From: Candidatus Desantisbacteria bacterium CG1_02_49_89
GTDB lineage: Bacteria > Desantisbacteria > UBA1551
NCBI GenBank assembly: GCA_001871075.1
Contig: MNUP01000129.1
Location: forward strand, 1-19,665
Reading direction: 5' to 3'
Length of the DNA stretch: 19,665 nt
The position numbers and the translations under genes are program-made. Below, in pieces: positions 6,542 through 13,589 of the stretch. The notes below the pieces were generated by a model. The model was not told where the DNA came from. It saw nothing but the letters and a program-made list of their open reading frames with translations, and did no database searches. How positions within the stretch are numbered: position 1 is the first letter of the stretch; each line of letters begins with the position of its first letter.

Positions 6542-7762
6542 CTAAAAAAAATTCTGCCACCATTTCCTGAAGCCCTCGAAGACTCCGCCCTTGCCGAAAA
6601 TGGGAACGCCCCTCAGCTTTGACTGCATCAGAAGACCTGCTGCCACGGAAAAAGAAGGATCCGAAACCGCGGAACCTTCGGCTGCAGCTGTTATACCGCT
6701 TGCCTTCCCTATCCTCACGGGCATCCTCAGCATGTTCCCCGCGAGGTCAACAAGCCCGTCGGTATTCGCGACACCGCCTGTCAGCACAACACCGGCGGAA
6801 AGCATGTCCTCGTAACCAGTTTTCTTTATTTCCGCCCTTACCAGCTCGAATATCTCCTCGAGCCTTGCCTGTATGATCTCGCACAGCACCAGTTTTGAAA
6901 CCGTGTGGCCTCCCCTGCCGCCCAGGCCCGGAACATCCATCTCCCCCTCTTGTGCCATTGCCGATATCGCGCGCCCGTGTTCTTTTTTCAGTTTTTCCGC
7001 GACTTCGGGTGAACTGCGCACTCCCACGGCTATGTCTCCCGTAACCTGCTCGCCTCCCAGGCCCAGAACGCAGGTATGTATCACATAGCCTTTCACGAAA
7101 ACTGCTATGCTTGTCGTTCCGCCGCCCATATCAACCAGCGCGACCCCGCTGTTTATCTCGTCCTCGGCAAGCACTGCGAGGCTGGAAGCCAGAGGCCCCG
7201 GGACCGTGCTCCTGACCCTCAGGCCGGCCGAATTAATGCTTTTAATGATGTTCTGCATGGATGTTATCGCGCCCATGAAAAGCATGACCCTGATACCCAG
7301 GTTTTCCCCGATAAGGCCCAGAGGAGGTTCCTTCACGCCGTCGTGCCCGTCAACGATGTATTCCTGCGGCGATATGTAAAAGATCTCCTGGTCAAGCGGT
7401 ATGCTCAGCTCGCACGCCGCCTCTATAACGGCATTTATGTCCGCCTTCGTTATCTCTTTGTTTCCCCTGGAGATAGACCTGTGTCCGTCGCTGGGCATGC
7501 CCTTAAGGTAAATACCCCCGACGCTCGTAATGACATTTTTTATCCTCTGGCCGGACATCTTCTCTGCCTGCTCCACTGCGTCTTCGATCGCTCCAACGGT
7601 ATTATCAAGATGAATAATTACTCCCTTGCGCAGGCCCCCGGACGCCGGCCTTGAACCGTATCCCAGCACTTCCACCTCGCCTTCTTCGCTTACAGCGGAA
7701 ACAACCGCGCAGATCTTCGTCGTGCCGATATCAAGACTGCTCACGATCTCATCTTTAGCCAA
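6542..7762 (-). CDS. ftsA: Cell division protein FtsA
   Basis: 406 aa actin-family ATPase that tethers FtsZ to the membrane and recruits later divisome proteins. Phosphate 1 motif SLDIGTTK is at 9-16, phosphate 2 motif LVDMGGGTTSIAVF at 209-222, and the adenosine motif VVLTGGVANTDG at 325-336. The C-terminus (about 394-406, FEGFRKWWQNFF) is an amphipathic helix of the membrane-targeting type. The start codon is TTG at 7762, supported by AAGGAGG five bases upstream; no ATG fits the family N-terminus. It lies between ftsQ and ftsZ, separated from both by GATTACG-type repeats rather than by tight junctions. Confidence 0.95.
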   Translation of the reverse strand: MAKDEIVSSLDIGTTKICAVVSAVSEEGEVEVLGYGSRPASGGLRKGVIIHLDNTVGAIEDAVEQAEKMSGQRIKNVITSVGGIYLKGMPSDGHRSISRGNKEITKADINAVIEAACELSIPLDQEIFYISPQEYIVDGHDGVKEPPLGLIGENLGIRVMLFMGAITSMQNIIKSINSAGLRVRSTVPGPLASSLAVLAEDEINSGVALVDMGGGTTSIAVFVKGYVIHTCVLGLGGEQVTGDIAVGVRSSPEVAEKLKKEHGRAISAMAQEGEMDVPGLGGRGGHTVSKLVLCEIIQARLEEIFELVRAEIKKTGYEDMLSAGVVLTGGVANTDGLVDLAGNMLRMPVRIGKASGITAAAEGSAVSDPSFSVAAGLLMQSKLRGVPIFGKGGVFEGFRKWWQNFF

Positions 7763-7767
7763 ATTCC

Positions 7768-7774
7768 CCTCCTT
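7768..7774 (-). promoter_or_regulatory. Shine-Dalgarno supporting the TTG start of ftsA
   Basis: AAGGAGG on the minus strand, 5 bases before TTG at 7762-7760. The TTTTTT-AAGGAGG leader matches that of ftsZ (both read AAAAAAGGAGG), suggesting a shared strong initiation signal in the two genes, with the weaker TTG codon lowering FtsA output relative to FtsZ. Confidence 0.75.
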
Positions 7775-7783
7775 TTTTAAGAT

Positions 7784-7910
7784 GACGATTACAGTGATTA
7801 TTTAAAAATGATTACGGTGATTATTAACTACTGACGATCTTTGCTTCGCAACATTCTTTGTGGGTCACGTCGATAAACGACGAATTACGGTGATTATACA
7901 ATGATTCTTT
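7784..7910. repeat. GATTACR/GTGATTA array, copy 2, with an embedded shared module (ftsQ-ftsA)
   Basis: Direct units ATTACRGTGATTAT occur near 7789, 7809 and 7883. Between the second and third lies a 26-base module (7840-7865) found again, inverted and exact, at 15144-15169. The third unit after the module suggests that the module or a larger element inserted into an older GATTACG array. Confidence 0.75.
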
Positions 7911-7939
7911 ACTTCTCAGCATGCTTTATATTATTAAAA

Positions 7940-8716
7940 TCATGAGGAAGCTTTTGGTTTAAGGACCGCTTCACCGCCGAAACGCAGATCCACGTATTCT
8001 ATGCTCATCCCCCATGTTTTTATCTGCCCCATCAGCTTTTTTACCTTCCTGAGCTTGCCGGGAAAATCCCCGGTTCCCAGGTGGAATTCAATTCCGTCCC
8101 CGGTAACAAGAATAAGGTTCTGGGGATCCCTCATGTCAAGCTCAGAGATCTCTTTCACGGAAATACCCTCAGCTCCTGCCGCTTTTACGAAACCCGCGGC
8201 TTTTGGGAGCAATGCTTTCTGCTCATTGTCTGAAAGGCGGGCGGTTGTGACAAATGGTATGTCAAGTGAAAAGTTCCTGGACTGTCCTATCACGGACCCG
8301 CCCTCGTCCACATCGGAATATATATCGCTTCCCTCCTGCATGACCCTGAGGAAAGGCACCCTTTCGCCAGCTGTTATCACCAGTTTCCCCTCGCTGAAAT
8401 GCCTCTGTATCCTTACGTCTTTTATCTTGGGATGGCGAAGGAGTTCTTCCGCGATATCCTTCGGATCTATACGCAGCATGTTCATGCCGATACTTAGTTT
8501 CTTAAGCGCCTGGAACTGGCTGAAGTCTATCTCGCTCCTGCACTTGACCTCCATGCTTTTAAGCGGGTATGCCCGCCCGGCGAATTCAAAGAACTTAACA
8601 CCGAGTACTATTATAAGGAATACAGTGAGAAGCGCCAGCCATTCGCCGCGCGGGCCGTTGCCTTCTTTGTCCTTTCTTTTTTTTACGCCCTTGTTTTTTA
8701 AACGCGCGTCCCGCAT
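7940..8716 (-). CDS. ftsQ: Cell division protein FtsQ (POTRA domain)
   Basis: 258 aa bitopic protein of the FtsQLB divisome subcomplex. A Lys/Arg-rich cytoplasmic tail (1-24) precedes one membrane segment (about 26-44). An extracytoplasmic POTRA domain follows (about 52-120), with the usual I.P..I...L..HP.I..V.I.R pattern (IDPKDIAEELLRHPKIKDVRIQR at 83-105). The beta domain (about 120-255) ends in VDLRFGGEAVLKP, the typical FtsQ D-lR...g.v.l motif. The ATG follows the ddl stop with no gap (TAAATG), with AAGGAG inside the ddl end as ribosome-binding site, so the two are translationally coupled. Sequence is poorly conserved in this family; position between ddl and ftsA supports the call. Confidence 0.9.
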   Translation of the reverse strand: MRDARLKNKGVKKRKDKEGNGPRGEWLALLTVFLIIVLGVKFFEFAGRAYPLKSMEVKCRSEIDFSQFQALKKLSIGMNMLRIDPKDIAEELLRHPKIKDVRIQRHFSEGKLVITAGERVPFLRVMQEGSDIYSDVDEGGSVIGQSRNFSLDIPFVTTARLSDNEQKALLPKAAGFVKAAGAEGISVKEISELDMRDPQNLILVTGDGIEFHLGTGDFPGKLRKVKKLMGQIKTWGMSIEYVDLRFGGEAVLKPKASS

Positions 8717-9682
8717 TTATCTGCTCCTTGCCATCATGACGATCCTTGCCAGTAGTTCCTCGAACCCGATACCGGACGCTTTTGCCGATTCGGGGAAAAG
8801 CGAGAGTTCGGTCATGCCCGGAATCGTGTTAACTTCCAGGACATATATTCCGCTGCTGCCCATCCTGAAATCAACCCTTGAATAATCCCTGCAGCCCAGC
8901 GCCCTGTGGGCATGGAGGGCTAACTCCTGCACTTTCGCATAATCTCTTTCCCCGAGCGGCGCGGGAATAATATGCTCGCAGAATCCGGGGGTGTATTTTG
9001 CCTTAAAATCGTAGAAAGCCCTCCTGGGCTTCAGCTCTATGACCGCAAGCGCCTTGTTGCCCAGTATTCCCACAGAAAGCTCTTTCCCGCTTATATATTT
9101 TTCAACGATCACCTCGTTGCCGTATCTGAACGCGCTGCGCAAAATTGCTGCAAGTTCATTTTTGTTCCCGGCGATGCCTACCCCTATCGCCGACCCTTCC
9201 GAACTCGGTTTTACTACTACCGGAAAAGATAGTGAAACCGTGGACTGCCCGCCCTGCGCAAAGGCAGGGCGAGGTCTCGCCCCGATATTAATCGGGGCGG
9301 ATGGACCGTGGACTGTGGACTTATGCAGCACCTGGTACCGGGGAGTGGGGATGCCTTCGGAAACAAAGATCTTTTTTGCGAAAATTTTATCCATCGCAAG
9401 CGCTGAAGCAAGCACTCCCGAACCTGTATAAGGAATACCCATTCCCTCCAGGACCGCCTGTATGCCTCCGTCTTCACCGAACTTGCCGTGTATGCACAGG
9501 AATGCGACATCGAATTTTTTCCTGAAAAGCTCCTGGAAAGATCTTTTCCCTTTCAGGTCCAGGCAGGAAACCCTGAAACCCGCTTTTTTCAGCCCTTTCG
9601 CCACGGAAGATCCGCTCTTCAGCGAAATCGCCCTTTCACTCGACCATCCGCCCGAAAGCACCAGCACCCTTGTCTTCTTCAT
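8717..9682 (-). CDS. ddl: D-alanine--D-alanine ligase with an in-frame repeat insertion
   Basis: 321 aa ATP-grasp enzyme making D-Ala-D-Ala for MurF. The N-terminus has LSGGWSSER (9-17) for the family's GG.S.E; HGKFGEDG (65-72), the ATP-grasp strand FPVVVKPSSEGSAIGV (153-168) and EVNTIPGMTELS near the C-terminus are conserved. Residues 122-150 (nt 9233-9319) do not look like protein of this family: they translate GTGGACY heptamers and two perfect hairpins inserted between TPRYQVLHK and LSFPVVVKP, a loop before the ATP-grasp lid. Frame is kept and the core motifs are intact, so the enzyme is likely active. A Shine-Dalgarno AGGAG with 4-base gap precedes ATG, directly after the copy-2 TTATGAR element. 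Confidence 0.93.
   Translation of the reverse strand: MKKTRVLVLSGGWSSERAISLKSGSSVAKGLKKAGFRVSCLDLKGKRSFQELFRKKFDVAFLCIHGKFGEDGGIQAVLEGMGIPYTGSGVLASALAMDKIFAKKIFVSEGIPTPRYQVLHKSTVHGPSAPINIGARPRPAFAQGGQSTVSLSFPVVVKPSSEGSAIGVGIAGNKNELAAILRSAFRYGNEVIVEKYISGKELSVGILGNKALAVIELKPRRAFYDFKAKYTPGFCEHIIPAPLGERDYAKVQELALHAHRALGCRDYSRVDFRMGSSGIYVLEVNTIPGMTELSLFPESAKASGIGFEELLARIVMMARSR
9240..9321. repeat. Intragenic repeat in ddl: GTGGACY heptamers around two hairpins
   Basis: On the + strand GTGGACT (9240-9246); then CGCCCTGC/GCAGGGCG (9250-9257 with 9264-9271); then CGCCCCGAT/ATCGGGGCG (9278-9286 with 9291-9299); then ATGGACC, GTGGACT, GTGGACT (9301-9321). Both stems are perfect. The block lies in frame within ddl. 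Confidence 0.85.
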
Positions 9683-9691
9683 ACAACTCCT

Positions 9692-9803
9692 AATTATGAA
9701 TTATAAATTATGAATTATGAATCAACAACAAGGAGTTTTATCTTAATTCAGGGCAAAAGCCCTGATTCCTTCACTCATAATTCATAAATCATAATTCATA
9801 ATT
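9692..9803. repeat. TTATGAR inverted-repeat element, copy 2 (murB-ddl)
   Basis: The left arm 9692-9725 and right arm 9771-9803 are TTATGAA-type arrays that pair with each other. The core shares AAGGAGTTTTAT with copy 1 and the TTCACTCAT end with the reverse complement of copy 3. The core also carries a perfect 7-bp hairpin, TCAGGGC-AAAA-GCCCTGA (9748-9765). The element starts right after the murB stop and ends at the ddl ribosome-binding site. Confidence 0.85.
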
Positions 9804-9807
9804 GAAT

Positions 9808-10725
9808 TTAAAATTCACCTAAAAGCTGCACTTCCAGCTCAAGCTTCACGCCGAAATGCTCGTAAACCCTTTTCTGCATTTTTTCAATAAGGCTCATGAC
9901 ATCAGCCGCACTGGCTTTCCCGCGGTTGAGGATGAAGTTCGCGTGTTTCTTCGAAACAACAGCCCCGCCGGCCTTCTCGCCCTTCAGCCCTGCCAGATCG
10001 ATCAGCAGGCCTGCAGAGCAACCGTTCGGGTTCTTGAAAATGCATCCCGCGGAAGGCTTATCCATAGGATGTATCTTTTTCCTTTTAGCCCACGCAGCCG
10101 ATATGCTCTTTTTCACCGCGTAAGGCGACGCTTTTTTAAGCCCTCCCAAAACCGCTCCGGTTACGATGCCTTTCATTTTCTTAAGACTGCTGTCCCTGTA
10201 TGAAAAAACCAGCCTGCCCGCGGGTATCCTTCTTGTCCTGCCGCTGTAATCCATGAAGTCCACTGATCTCACTGTTTTTCCTATTGCCATCCGCGGAGAA
10301 CCGGCATTTCCGATAAGCGCTCCTCCAAGGGTTCCCGGTATTCCTGCCATGAACTCAAGCCCGCTCAACCCCCTGCCTGCAAGAGCGCTCAGAAGCCCGG
10401 ACACTGAAATTGAAGCGCCCACTTCAACCGTGCTTCCCCTGATCTTCACCTGGTCCAGCGCCTTTCCGGCCTTTACAACAACGCCCCTTATGCCTTTGTC
10501 TCCGACCAGTATGTTCGTGCCGCTGCCGGCTATGTACAGCGGCAGTCCGGATCTTTTCGCGGCACTGAATATCCTGCGCAGCTCGTTAATATCTTCGGCT
10601 ATGATGAACACGTCTGCCGGCCCGCCTATCCTGAAGGACGTATGCTTTGACATAGGCTCGTTAAAAAGCACCCGGCTTTTTTTCAGGATCTTCCCGATAT
10701 CTTTAAAAACAAATTGCTTTTTCAT
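9808..10725 (-). CDS. murB: UDP-N-acetylenolpyruvoylglucosamine reductase
   Basis: 305 aa FAD enzyme reducing UDP-GlcNAc-enolpyruvate to UDP-MurNAc with NADPH. FAD-domain blocks HTSFRIGGPAD (28-38), GSGTNILVGDKG (68-79) and GIPGTLGGALIGNAG (128-142) are present. The substrate domain has YRDS (176-179) and the final E.E (296-298). At the position of the usual catalytic serine (SAGS.FKNP) this protein has Cys228 in PSAGCIFKNP. The missing Tyr loop and the short length suggest the type II form (B. subtilis/S. aureus-like), though I cannot align it here. Order murC-murB-ddl matches many dcw clusters. Only a weak GGTG precedes the ATG. Confidence 0.94.
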   Translation of the reverse strand: MKKQFVFKDIGKILKKSRVLFNEPMSKHTSFRIGGPADVFIIAEDINELRRIFSAAKRSGLPLYIAGSGTNILVGDKGIRGVVVKAGKALDQVKIRGSTVEVGASISVSGLLSALAGRGLSGLEFMAGIPGTLGGALIGNAGSPRMAIGKTVRSVDFMDYSGRTRRIPAGRLVFSYRDSSLKKMKGIVTGAVLGGLKKASPYAVKKSISAAWAKRKKIHPMDKPSAGCIFKNPNGCSAGLLIDLAGLKGEKAGGAVVSKKHANFILNRGKASAADVMSLIEKMQKRVYEHFGVKLELEVQLLGEF

Positions 10726-10778
10726 TTTTCACCAAATAATAAAAATTACCACGGAGGCACTGTGATCATAGCTTTTAC

Positions 10779-10846
10779 TTGACACTTGATACTTGACTCT
10801 TGATACTGAAACTCTGACACGCTGATACGCTGACACGTTGACACGC
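10779..10846. repeat. TTGAYAC heptamers passing into TGAYACGC octamers (murC-murB)
   Basis: + strand units: TTGACAC, TTGATAC, TTGACTC, TTGATAC (7 bases each), TGAAACTC, then TGACACGC, TGATACGC, TGACACGT, TGACACGC (8 bases each). The array ends one base from the murC stop codon. The period changes from 7 to 8 while the unit core TGAYAC is kept. Confidence 0.8.
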
Positions 10847-10847
10847 C

Positions 10848-12224
10848 TTACTTCTCTTTTAGCTTTCTAAGGATCTCTTCCCCTATCGTGTAAACGTCTC
10901 CGGCTCCCATCGTAAGCACAAGGTCGCCCGGCTTTGCTATCCCCGCAATGTAAGATGCCGCCTCTCCCTTGTCCTCAATGTATCTTTTTTCCCCGCAGGT
11001 CCTGATCCCCGAAAGTATCACGCTTTGGTCCACGCCCTTTATTTCCTTTTCGCCGGCGCTGTAGATCTTTGTCAGGATGACTATGTCGGTGCGCGAAAGC
11101 GACCTGCCCAGTTCCCTGCCCAGGAATCTTGTCCTGCTGTACCGGTGCGGCTGGAACACGACTATCATCCTTTTTCTCCCCAGCCTCCTGGCAACCCGCA
11201 TTGTCGCGTCTATCTCGCTGGGATGGTGCGCGTAATCGTCGATCACCAGCACCCCTTTTTCTTCGCCCTTGACCTCTATCCTGCGCTTCGCGCTCCTGAA
11301 ATCCGCGAGCGCTTCGCATGCCTTCGAAAAATCAACGCCAGCCTGCAGAGCGGCGCAGGCAGCGGCCAGGGCGTTTGAAACGTTATGCATTCCGGGCACA
11401 CCCAGCCTTATCCTGCCAAGCCTTCTGCCTTCACCCGTGACCTCGAATTCGCTGCCCCAGAGGTCCAGCCTGATCCCGGACGCGCAAAAATCAGCTTTCC
11501 CGGAGGTGCTATACGTAAGCACGCCGCACTTCAGCAGTCTTTTCCTTTTTATTATCTCCGAAACGTTCCTGTCGTCGGAATTCAGTATCATTATCCCGCC
11601 GGCTGGGGTCAGGCTGGCGAAATCCCAGAAAGCCTTCTTAAGATTTCGTAGATTCCCGTAATGATCCAGGTGTTCTTCTTCGATATTCGTAACGATACCT
11701 ATGTCCGGCGGCAGCTTCAGGAACGAACCGTCGCTTTCATCCGCTTCGGCAACAAAATATTCCCCTTTGCCCAGGCCGGCATTGACCCCGCCCAGCACCC
11801 CCACGTAACCCCCCACCGCGAAATCCGGTTCGAATCCCGCCCTGTGCAGTATATAAGCGATCATGGAGGTGGTTGTTGTTTTTCCGTGCGTGCCTGTTAT
11901 CACTATCCTCTTCCTGTCTTTCATGAGGGAAAAAAGCATGTCCGCCCGCCGTATGACGGGGATACCTTTTTCCTTTGCCTCTTTCAGCTCCGGGTTTGAA
12001 GGGGAAACCGCTGACGACACGACAAGAAGGCGCGCGTCCGCAACGTTCTGCGCCCGGTGGCCGGTGAAGATCTTTGCTCCTTTTTCCGCAAGCGTCCGTG
12101 TTGCCGCGGACTCTTTTATGTCAGACCCGCTCACGCTCTCGCCTTTTGCAAGCAGCATGAGCGCGAGACCGCTCATCCCCACACCGCCTATGCCCACGAA
12201 ATGCACAGCTTTATTCTCAGCCAC
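10848..12224 (-). CDS. murC: UDP-N-acetylmuramate--L-alanine ligase
   Basis: 458 aa from the GTG start at 12224. It adds L-Ala to UDP-MurNAc. The family N-terminus VHFVGIGGVGMSGLAL appears at 7-22; the ATP P-loop GTHGKTTTT is at 111-119; EADESDGSF and DDYAHHPSEI are characteristic of MurC. A longer reading begins at TTG 12251 and adds nine residues (MQSKNPWRS) that translate repeat DNA. I prefer GTG 12224 because GGAG lies 5 bases upstream and no Shine-Dalgarno precedes the TTG. Both the GGAG and the GTG are part of the CCACGGATCT repeat unit, so the repeat seems to provide the initiation site. The exact start is uncertain. murG, expected upstream, is absent. Confidence 0.93.
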   Translation of the reverse strand: MAENKAVHFVGIGGVGMSGLALMLLAKGESVSGSDIKESAATRTLAEKGAKIFTGHRAQNVADARLLVVSSAVSPSNPELKEAKEKGIPVIRRADMLFSLMKDRKRIVITGTHGKTTTTSMIAYILHRAGFEPDFAVGGYVGVLGGVNAGLGKGEYFVAEADESDGSFLKLPPDIGIVTNIEEEHLDHYGNLRNLKKAFWDFASLTPAGGIMILNSDDRNVSEIIKRKRLLKCGVLTYSTSGKADFCASGIRLDLWGSEFEVTGEGRRLGRIRLGVPGMHNVSNALAAACAALQAGVDFSKACEALADFRSAKRRIEVKGEEKGVLVIDDYAHHPSEIDATMRVARRLGRKRMIVVFQPHRYSRTRFLGRELGRSLSRTDIVILTKIYSAGEKEIKGVDQSVILSGIRTCGEKRYIEDKGEAASYIAGIAKPGDLVLTMGAGDVYTIGEEILRKLKEK

Positions 12225-12349
12225 GGATCTCCACGGATTTTTACTCTGCAAACTCTGTAAACTTTATAAACTTTGTAAACTGCATCAGCAACCACGGATT
12301 AACACGGATTCCCACGGATTTAACTTTTAACTTTTAACTTTAAACTCTG
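12221..12349. repeat. Stacked repeat arrays filling the murG slot (ftsW-murC)
   Basis: Four blocks lie end to end on the + strand. Two CCACGGATYT decamers (12221-12240) come first. Next are nonamers of the GTAAACTTT type (about 12248-12283), then three decamers ACCACGGATT, AACACGGATT, CCCACGGATT (12291-12320). Last are heptamers AACTTTT, AACTTTT, AACTTTA, AACTCTG (12322-12349). The first block contains the murC start and the last encodes the FtsW C-terminus and stop. Confidence 0.85.
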
Positions 12350-13456
12350 GGGCTTGAGTTTGGGGCGGTGCCTCCACACGCTTACCAGCACACCTGCGCA
12401 GGCCATCATGAAAACAAGCGATGAACCGCCGAAACTTATGAACGGCAGCGGCACGCCCTTAACGGGCAGGATCCCGCTTGCGACGCCCATGTTGAAAAAC
12501 GCCTGCAGCACTATTATGAACGTTATGCCGCCGGCAAGGAGCCGCCCGAATTTATCCTTCGCTTCCAGCATGATGGATGCGCCCAGCCACAGGAAACCCA
12601 TGAACAGAAGAACTACTGTCAGGGTGCCCGCGAACCCGAATTCCTCGCCTATGACGGATATTATAAAATCGGTATGCGGCGCCGGCAGGAAGAACAGTTT
12701 CTGCCTCCCTGCTCCCAGCCCCAGGCCCGCGGGCCCGCCTGAACCCAGCGCTATAAGCGACTGGATAGTGTGGTATCCCTTGCCCAGCGGGTCATTACCC
12801 GGGTGAAGGAATGCAAGGACCCTTGCCCTGCGGTAGGCTGAGCTGAAGATCAGCGCGTATATCACGGGCAGAGAGCACAGCGCTATCCCCACGAGATAAA
12901 ATATCCTTGCCCCCGCCAGGAAAAGCATGCCGACAAAGATAATTCCGAGAAGCACCACGGTCCCGAAATCCGGCTGCCTCAGGATAAGGACTACCAGCGC
13001 TCCGGTAACGATTATATACGGGAGTATGCCGTAGGTAAAGCTCTCCACTTTTTTCTGCTTTTTGCTCAGCGAGGAAGCGAGAAATACTATCAGGCAGAAT
13101 TTTGCCAGTTCAGACGGCTGGAATGAAACAGGGCCGAGCCTGAACCACCTTACAGCCCCGCCTGCCTCCTTCCCGAATTTCGGCGTTAGAACTAGAAAAA
13201 GCAGCGCAACCGTCAGGGCGAAAAGCGGGTACTTGAGTTTTTCAAGTATGTGGTAATCCAGGTACATGAAAACCAGCATCATCACGATCCCCAGCACCAT
13301 CCACACAAGCTGCTTCCTGAGGAAAAGCAAAGGGTCCATCCGGTATTTTTGGCTCTCGCCGGACATTATACCGCTTGAGCTGTATATCATTACAACCCCT
13401 GCCACGACCAGGACCAGCACTATCACAATTATCCCGATATCAGGCGACACTTTCAT
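12320..13456 (-). CDS. ftsW: SEDS glycosyltransferase FtsW
   Basis: 378 aa, about ten membrane segments. It polymerises lipid II into septal glycan with a partner class B PBP. SEDS marks are FQPSELAKF (112-120), QPDFGT (161-166), the GSGGPAGLGLGAGRQKLFFLP stretch (238-258), HTDFIISVIGEEFGF (261-275) and PFISFGGSSL (338-347). FtsW rather than RodA is inferred from position after murD. The last residues (SLKLKVKS) and the TAA stop are encoded by AACTTTT heptamers read on the minus strand, so the natural C-terminus was replaced or extended by repeat. Start ATG has GGGG five bases upstream (GGGGTTAAAATG), similar to proC. The TTATGAR element copy 3 lies just before it. Confidence 0.94.
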   Translation of the reverse strand: MKVSPDIGIIVIVLVLVVAGVVMIYSSSGIMSGESQKYRMDPLLFLRKQLVWMVLGIVMMLVFMYLDYHILEKLKYPLFALTVALLFLVLTPKFGKEAGGAVRWFRLGPVSFQPSELAKFCLIVFLASSLSKKQKKVESFTYGILPYIIVTGALVVLILRQPDFGTVVLLGIIFVGMLFLAGARIFYLVGIALCSLPVIYALIFSSAYRRARVLAFLHPGNDPLGKGYHTIQSLIALGSGGPAGLGLGAGRQKLFFLPAPHTDFIISVIGEEFGFAGTLTVVLLFMGFLWLGASIMLEAKDKFGRLLAGGITFIIVLQAFFNMGVASGILPVKGVPLPFISFGGSSLVFMMACAGVLVSVWRHRPKLKPQSLKLKVKS

Positions 13457-13482
13457 TTTAACCCCGATTTACCGCTGAAATC

Positions 13483-13580
13483 AATTATGAGTTATGAATT
13501 ATGAGTTATGAGTGAAGGAATTTTATTTAAATGAAAATCCATGCCGTTGATTCATAATTCATCATTCATAATTCATAATT
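13483..13580. repeat. TTATGAR inverted-repeat element, copy 3 (murD-ftsW)
   Basis: The left arm (about 13483-13512) consists of TTATGAG/TTATGAA units; the right arm (about 13549-13580) is their complement. The core contains AAGGAATTTTATTTAAAT. Its TGAGTGAAGGAAT edge matches the reverse complement of copy 2, so copies sit in different orientations. It lies 27 bases before the ftsW start. Confidence 0.85.
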
Positions 13581-13589
13581 AGAAATTTT

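Noticed and set aside
5095-13580. A CRISPR array made of the TTATGAR copies
   Set aside because: The copies are thousands of bases apart between genes, units are 7 bases with no regular spacers, and no cas genes are present.
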